Positions 59,748 through 64,000 of a stretch of DNA of 64,000 nt are shown here, piece after piece. The position numbers and the translations under genes are program-made. The DNA comes from UBA4479 sp963974935 (GTDB taxonomy: Bacteria > Pseudomonadota > Alphaproteobacteria > Rhodospirillales > Casp-alpha2), in NCBI GenBank assembly GCA_963974935.1, contig CAXBEV010000001.1:620001-684000 (forward strand), written 5' to 3'. The notes under the pieces are model-generated. The model did not search any database. It was not told the origin of the DNA and worked only from the letters and a program-made list of their open reading frames with translations. Positions within the stretch are counted from its first letter, which is position 1, and every line of letters begins with the position of its first letter.

Positions 59748-62666
59748 ATGGACGATCTTCTTAGCGAATTTTTGACCGAAACGTCGGAAAGCTTGGCCGT
59801 TATCGACGTGCAGCTTGTCGAATTTGAAAAAAATCCGACCGATAAAGATATTCTGGGGAGCATTTTCCGGCTCGTGCACACGATTAAGGGCACGTGCGGA
59901 TTTTTGGGCCTGCCCCGATTGGAAGCTGTTGCCCATGCCGGTGAAAACGTGCTCGGCCAAATTCGCGACGGCAAGCTTGAGGTCACTCAAGAAGCAGTAA
60001 CGTTGATCCTGAAATGTATCGACCGCATTCGCGCGTTGTTGGACGAGCTTGAATCTTCGGGCGAAGAGCCGGAAGGCAAAGACACGGAAATCATTGTCGA
60101 GTTGAATGCGATGGCCGACGGCAAGGCGGCGTCCGCTGCAGCCCCTGCCGCTGCGCCGGCGGAACCGGCTGCGGCTTCTGGGGCGACAAACAATCAATTT
60201 GGTGCCCCGGTGGCGGCAGAGCTTTTGGCTGAAGTCGAAGCGGCTGTGAATGCCGGTAACAAAGCCGCCAGCGAAGAAGAACTCGCGGCTGAAATGGAAG
60301 CCGAGCGCGTTGCAGAAGACGGCAACGAGAAGTCGGCTGAATCGAGCCCAGCAAACAACCAATTCGGTGCGCCTGTCGCAGCCGAACTGTTGGCCGAGGT
60401 CGAAGCCGCTGTGAATGCGGGTAAGAAAGCCGCCAGTGAAGAAGAACTTGCCGCTGAAATGGAAGCTGAGCGAGTTGCCGAAGAGGCGCAGCAAGCTGCG
60501 AAACAAGCCGACACGCCACCTGCTGCAGCTCAGCCGCCGGCGAAAACAAAAGGGTCGGTGCCGGCTAAAGCCGCTGACGACAAAGCGACAAAGGAATCCT
60601 CTGTTGCTGCATCTTCGATCCGCGTCAACGTCGACGTCTTGGAAAACCTGATGACCCTGGTCAGCGAATTGGTGCTGACCCGTAACCAGCTGTTGCAGAT
60701 GTTGCGTGGGCTTGAAGATCACGAGTTCCAGGTGCCGCTACAGCGCCTAAGCCATATCACGTCGGACCTGCAAGAGGGCGTTATGAGAACGCGCATGCAG
60801 CCGATCGGCAACGCCTGGGCAAAACTACCCCGGATCGTGCGTGACCTTTCTCTTGAAGCCAACAAAAAGATTGAGTTGGTGATGAAGGGTGCTGAAACGG
60901 AACTGGATCGCCAAATCTTGGATTTGATCAAGGATCCGTTGACCCACATGGTGCGAAACTCCGCAGACCATGGTCTCGAAGAAACGCCGGGCCGTGCCGC
61001 TGCCGGCAAGCCGGAGACCGGGACGATTTTGTTGAACGCGTTCCACGAAGGCGGCCACATCATCATTCAGATTTCCGATGACGGGCGCGGCCTGAATATG
61101 GACCGTATTCGCAACAAGTGCATCGAAAACGGTGTCGCATCCGAAATGGAGCTGGAGGGCCTGACAGATCAGCAAATCCAGCAGTTCATCTTTAAGGCCG
61201 GCTTCTCGACTGCTGAAAAAGTCACCAGCGTGTCCGGGCGCGGCGTTGGCATGGACGTGGTACGCACCAACATCGAAAAGATCGGTGGTCATATCGAATT
61301 GAAATCCACCGAGGGCAAAGGCACGATCTTCACGATCAAAATCCCGCTGACGCTCGCCATCGTGTCTGCGTTGATCGTCGAATGTGGCGGCGAACGCTTT
61401 GCTGTCCCGCAGATCAGTGTGCTCGAACTGGTGCGCGCCTCCAACAAGAACAAGTCCGAACAGCGGATCGAGATGATCGCCAATTCGCCGGTGATGCGAT
61501 TACGCGATCGTCTGTTGCCGCTGGTGTCGTTGCGAAATCTTTTGGAACTTAGCGACGAGCCGGTCGAGATCAATGACGACAATTTCATCATCGTCACCCA
61601 GGTCGGTACCAACACCTTCGGCATCATCGTCGACAAAGTCTTCGATACCGAGGAAATCGTCGTCAAACCGGTATCGCCGGTGCTGCGGAACATCTCGTTC
61701 TATTCGGGTAACACGATCTTGGGTGACGGTAGCGTAATCATGATCTTGGATCCGAATGGTATCGCGTCTGCGGCCGGTCAGATCGCCGGCGATGACGATC
61801 ATGCGGGTGCCAACAGTGACCATACCAACATCGATGAAGATACGACGTCGCTGTTGATCTTCAAGGCGGGCGGCAACAACGAGCCTTGCGCCGTGCCACT
61901 TGCGCTGATCGCGCGTCTCGAAGAGATCGAAGTTGCAGATATCGAACGAGTGCATGGCCAAGCCATGGTGCAATATCGTGGTCAGTTGATGCCGCTGGTC
62001 TCATTCGAAGGCAACGACAAGTTTATGGAGGAGGGCCGCCAGCCGGTGTTGGTGTTCACGGATCGCCATCGTTCGATGGGCTTGGTGGTGGATGAAATCG
62101 TCGATATCGTCGACGACAAGCTGACCATTGAGATCGCGGCGAATACGCCGGGCTTGATCGGCAGTGCGGTGCTCGCAGGTAAGGCGACCGACGTGATTGA
62201 TGCCGGATACTACCTGACGCAGGCGTTCGAAGATTGGTTCGATGCTGAAGACAGCAAACCGTTGAAGATCGAAGGCCCCGGCAAGCGGGCCCTGTTGGTC
62301 GATGATAGTCCGTTCTTCCGCAACCTGTTGTCGCCGCTTTTGTCGGTCGCAGGCTGGAAAGTGACTGCAGTGGCATCCGCCGATGCTGCCCTGTCACGGC
62401 GCGAAAAGGGTGAAATGTTCGACGTCATCATCAGCGATATCGAAATGCCGGGTATGGACGGCTTTGAACTTGCAGAGGCGGTGCGGGGCGACGTGCGGTG
62501 GCAGGGTGTGCCGATGGTCGCGCTGTCCGGTCATGTCAGCGATGCCGCAATGGCGCGCGGACGGAGCGCAGGCTTTAACGATTATATTACCAAGCATGAC
62601 CGGAACGCGTTGGTGACGAGCTTGGCGCAAACCGTCGCCATGGCCGCAAATGTTGACGAGAAGTGA
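59748..62666 (+). CDS. cheA: chemotaxis histidine kinase CheA with two CheW domains and C-terminal receiver
   Basis: 972 residues from ATG 59748. HPt domain at 1-105 with phospho-His44 in RLVHTIKGTCGF. A linker (125-290) holds two copies of a 43-residue acidic repeat, 148-190 and 203-245. Dimerisation domain from about 290, then the CheA-type ATPase (DPLTHMVRNSADHGLE, DDGRGLN, GRGVGMDVV), a CheW domain (ALIVECGGERFAVPQ), a second CheW-like domain from about 705, and a receiver (RALLVDDSPFFRN, IISDIEMPGMDG). No cheW gene follows. The usual P2 domain is absent; the repeats replace it in position. Confidence 0.93.
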   Translation: MDDLLSEFLTETSESLAVIDVQLVEFEKNPTDKDILGSIFRLVHTIKGTCGFLGLPRLEAVAHAGENVLGQIRDGKLEVTQEAVTLILKCIDRIRALLDELESSGEEPEGKDTEIIVELNAMADGKAASAAAPAAAPAEPAAASGATNNQFGAPVAAELLAEVEAAVNAGNKAASEEELAAEMEAERVAEDGNEKSAESSPANNQFGAPVAAELLAEVEAAVNAGKKAASEEELAAEMEAERVAEEAQQAAKQADTPPAAAQPPAKTKGSVPAKAADDKATKESSVAASSIRVNVDVLENLMTLVSELVLTRNQLLQMLRGLEDHEFQVPLQRLSHITSDLQEGVMRTRMQPIGNAWAKLPRIVRDLSLEANKKIELVMKGAETELDRQILDLIKDPLTHMVRNSADHGLEETPGRAAAGKPETGTILLNAFHEGGHIIIQISDDGRGLNMDRIRNKCIENGVASEMELEGLTDQQIQQFIFKAGFSTAEKVTSVSGRGVGMDVVRTNIEKIGGHIELKSTEGKGTIFTIKIPLTLAIVSALIVECGGERFAVPQISVLELVRASNKNKSEQRIEMIANSPVMRLRDRLLPLVSLRNLLELSDEPVEINDDNFIIVTQVGTNTFGIIVDKVFDTEEIVVKPVSPVLRNISFYSGNTILGDGSVIMILDPNGIASAAGQIAGDDDHAGANSDHTNIDEDTTSLLIFKAGGNNEPCAVPLALIARLEEIEVADIERVHGQAMVQYRGQLMPLVSFEGNDKFMEEGRQPVLVFTDRHRSMGLVVDEIVDIVDDKLTIEIAANTPGLIGSAVLAGKATDVIDAGYYLTQAFEDWFDAEDSKPLKIEGPGKRALLVDDSPFFRNLLSPLLSVAGWKVTAVASADAALSRREKGEMFDVIISDIEMPGMDGFELAEAVRGDVRWQGVPMVALSGHVSDAAMARGRSAGFNDYITKHDRNALVTSLAQTVAMAANVDEK
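60189..60482 (+). repeat. tandem 43-codon duplication inside cheA
   Basis: Copies at 60189-60317 and 60354-60482 differ at one residue (Asn/Lys) but at about 20 bases, almost all third positions. A 36-bp spacer separates them. Confidence 0.95.
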
Positions 62667-62670
62667 TCCT

Positions 62671-62729
62671 GCAAGGCGGCGCATTGCAGGGGTACACCCG
62701 CCCCTGCATAATCACCTTGCGGCATTTTT
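62671..62729 (+). terminator. possible terminator after cheA
   Basis: An inner perfect hairpin, tgcagggg/cccctgca, is enclosed by gcaagg/ccttgc and followed by ggcattttt. It starts 5 bp after the cheA stop; it may reduce read-through to cheY. Confidence 0.5.
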
Positions 62730-62806
62730 CTTAGGATCGCTGCGTTCGTATACAGATATGTCGGTATTTTAAGAACATATACCGGCGACCGGGTGAGGAC
62801 CATTTA

Positions 62807-63172
62807 ATGAAACGCTGTTTAATTGTCGATGACTCCAAAGTGATTCGCATGGTAGCCAGAAAAATTCTCCAAGAACTGGGCTTCGAGACAGAAGAAGCCG
62901 CCGATGGCCAGCAAGCTGTTGATGCTTGCAAAAATCAAATGCCCGAAGCGGTGCTGCTGGATTGGAATATGCCGGTGATGAGCGGCATTGAGTTCCTAAA
63001 GGCCCTGCGCGCCATGCCGGGCGGCACAAAACCGATCGTGGTTTTCTGCACCACCGAAAACGATATCAAACACATCCAAGAAGCCATTCAAGCGGGCGCC
63101 AACGAATACATTATGAAACCGTTTGATAACGAGATAATCCAGAGCAAGTTTTCTCAAGTCGGCCTTTTGTAG
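62807..63172 (+). CDS. cheY: chemotaxis response regulator CheY-like
   Basis: 121 residues, a single receiver domain: CLIVDDSKVIRM (acidic D8, D9), phospho-acceptor Asp52 in LLDWNMPVMSG, Thr in FCTTEND and Lys in IMKPFD. It probably takes phosphate from CheA and acts on the flagellar switch, or serves as a sink. The ATG lies 140 bp after cheA. Confidence 0.92.
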   Translation: MKRCLIVDDSKVIRMVARKILQELGFETEEAADGQQAVDACKNQMPEAVLLDWNMPVMSGIEFLKALRAMPGGTKPIVVFCTTENDIKHIQEAIQAGANEYIMKPFDNEIIQSKFSQVGLL

Positions 63173-63204
63173 GTTGATTTCGTAAGCCAGCTAACGGTTT
63201 TTAG

Positions 63205-64000
63205 ATGATGATGGAGCAACCACACGTGAACGCAGGAACCGTAAAGCACGCGCCGACCTCCCCTGCCAGCAGCGGCGCAAAGATCGCCGTCATGGTGGTT
63301 GATGATTCGTTGGTTATTCGTGGTTTGATCGCACGTATGTTGGGCGGTCTTGACGGCATTGAGGTCGTTGCCGCAGCCGGCGACGGTGAGCAGGCGCTAA
63401 AGCGGCTTGGTTCGATGAATATCGATGTTGTAATCTTGGATATCGAAATGCCGGTGATGGATGGCCTGACGGCATTACCGAAAATGCTCGCCATGAAGCC
63501 AGACCTTAAGGTCATCATGGCGTCGACGCTGACTGGCCCGAATGCCGAAGCGAGTCTCAAGGCGTTGTCTTTAGGCGCTGTCGATTACATTCCGAAGCCG
63601 ACCGCGTCACGTGATATCAGCGGTGTCGGCGGTAGCGATGATTTCCGGCGTGAGTTGGTGGCTAAGGTTGAGGCAGTGGGCCGGCCTCGTGTTGTCGCCC
63701 GGGCCGTCAAAGGAAGTGCAACGGCGTCCGGTAGCACAGCGGCGCCAAAATCGTTTGTGATCGGTGACTACAAATTACGCCCGCGTCCCAAAATGGCGCG
63801 CCGTGCGAAGATTCTTGCGGTTGGTTCATCGACCGGTGGCCCGAATGCGCTGATGACGTTTTTTAGCCAACTGCCAAAAGACCTAGGTGTGCCGATCATC
63901 CTGACCCAGCATATGCCGCCGAAGTTCACCACCATGCTGGCGAAGCATATCACTGAGAAAACCGGCTTTCCTTGTGTCGAAGCGACCGACGGTATGCCTT
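63205..64000 (+). CDS. cheB: chemotaxis protein-glutamate methylesterase CheB (partial, right edge)
   Basis: The frame is open from ATG 63205 to the window edge, 265 residues. Receiver domain with VMVVDDSLVIRG and phospho-Asp79 in VILDIEMPVMDG. The methylesterase domain starts near residue 205 with the nucleophile Ser in AVGSSTGGPNAL and catalytic His in TQHMPPKFT; the third Asp lies beyond the window. It demethylates or deamidates chemoreceptors. Alternative ATGs occur at 63208 and 63211. Confidence 0.94.
   Translation, partial: MMMEQPHVNAGTVKHAPTSPASSGAKIAVMVVDDSLVIRGLIARMLGGLDGIEVVAAAGDGEQALKRLGSMNIDVVILDIEMPVMDGLTALPKMLAMKPDLKVIMASTLTGPNAEASLKALSLGAVDYIPKPTASRDISGVGGSDDFRRELVAKVEAVGRPRVVARAVKGSATASGSTAAPKSFVIGDYKLRPRPKMARRAKILAVGSSTGGPNALMTFFSQLPKDLGVPIILTQHMPPKFTTMLAKHITEKTGFPCVEATDGMP

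Noticed and set aside
62667..62806. Missing cheW gene between cheA and cheY
   Set aside because: The 140-bp gap has no coding potential; CheW function is represented by the two CheW-like domains in CheA or encoded elsewhere.

Overview
The window looks like a chromosomal segment of an alphaproteobacterium, most likely of the Rhodospirillales type. Coding sequence is GC-rich. There is a ChpT-type histidine phosphotransferase, a CheA that carries its own receiver domain, an E. coli-type serA, class II pyrC and cysteine-type formate dehydrogenases. No rRNA, CRISPR array or intact insertion sequence is visible.

Region 1 (1-26.9 kb) is ordinary core chromosome with short transcription units: pyrC, acuI, a tRNA-Met, a flavin monooxygenase-cupin pair, a GcvR-like ACT protein, KefB/C, serA, small membrane and oxidoreductase genes, nadK, an AbrB-type permease, a hybrid kinase. 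Three families of dispersed palindromic repeats sit in its intergenic gaps and none were found after 24 kb. Downstream of tRNA-Met is a small relic zone (4.0-5.6 kb) with a decayed DNA methyltransferase fragment and a tRNA-like remnant.

Region 2 (19.1-39.6 kb) is a molybdenum/tungsten and formate hub: a helix-turn-helix/periplasmic-binding-type regulator divergent from a multi-cluster ferredoxin-like protein, moaA, a tungstate ABC transporter (tupBCA), fdhD, a GIY-YIG-like protein, a MobA-DUF3305 fusion, DUF3306, a TorD-like chaperone, a Tat mini-protein, and a periplasmic three-subunit formate dehydrogenase with a lipoprotein gene inserted between the beta and gamma genes.

Region 3 (39.9-54.3 kb) is a plasticity zone between two formate dehydrogenase loci. 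It holds a SorA/SorB-like sulfite dehydrogenase, a truncated ppk2, a membrane spermidine-synthase-like protein, a large MscS channel, a PAS histidine kinase and an unusual ars-type operon (arsR, a PLP dehydratase, aqpS, a MalY-like PLP enzyme, arsH). Between these modules lie at least three same-orientation fragments of the 3' end of an fdsA-type gene, a fragment of the 5' end of the spermidine-synthase-like gene, and a 3' fragment of the small gene at 39.9 kb. The layout suggests repeated insertion and deletion next to fdsA.

Region 4 (54.3-58.8 kb) encodes a soluble NAD-linked formate dehydrogenase, FdsA plus a fused FdsG-FdsB. Region 5 (58.9-64.0 kb) is a chemotaxis cluster: a ChpT-like protein, a CheA-CheW-CheW-receiver protein with an internal 43-residue duplication, CheY, and CheB cut by the window edge.

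The metabolic theme is oxidation of formate, sulfite and other small reduced compounds by Mo/W enzymes, with dedicated metal uptake, cofactor synthesis, chaperones and regulators nearby. All assignments come from reading the sequence; no database search was run.
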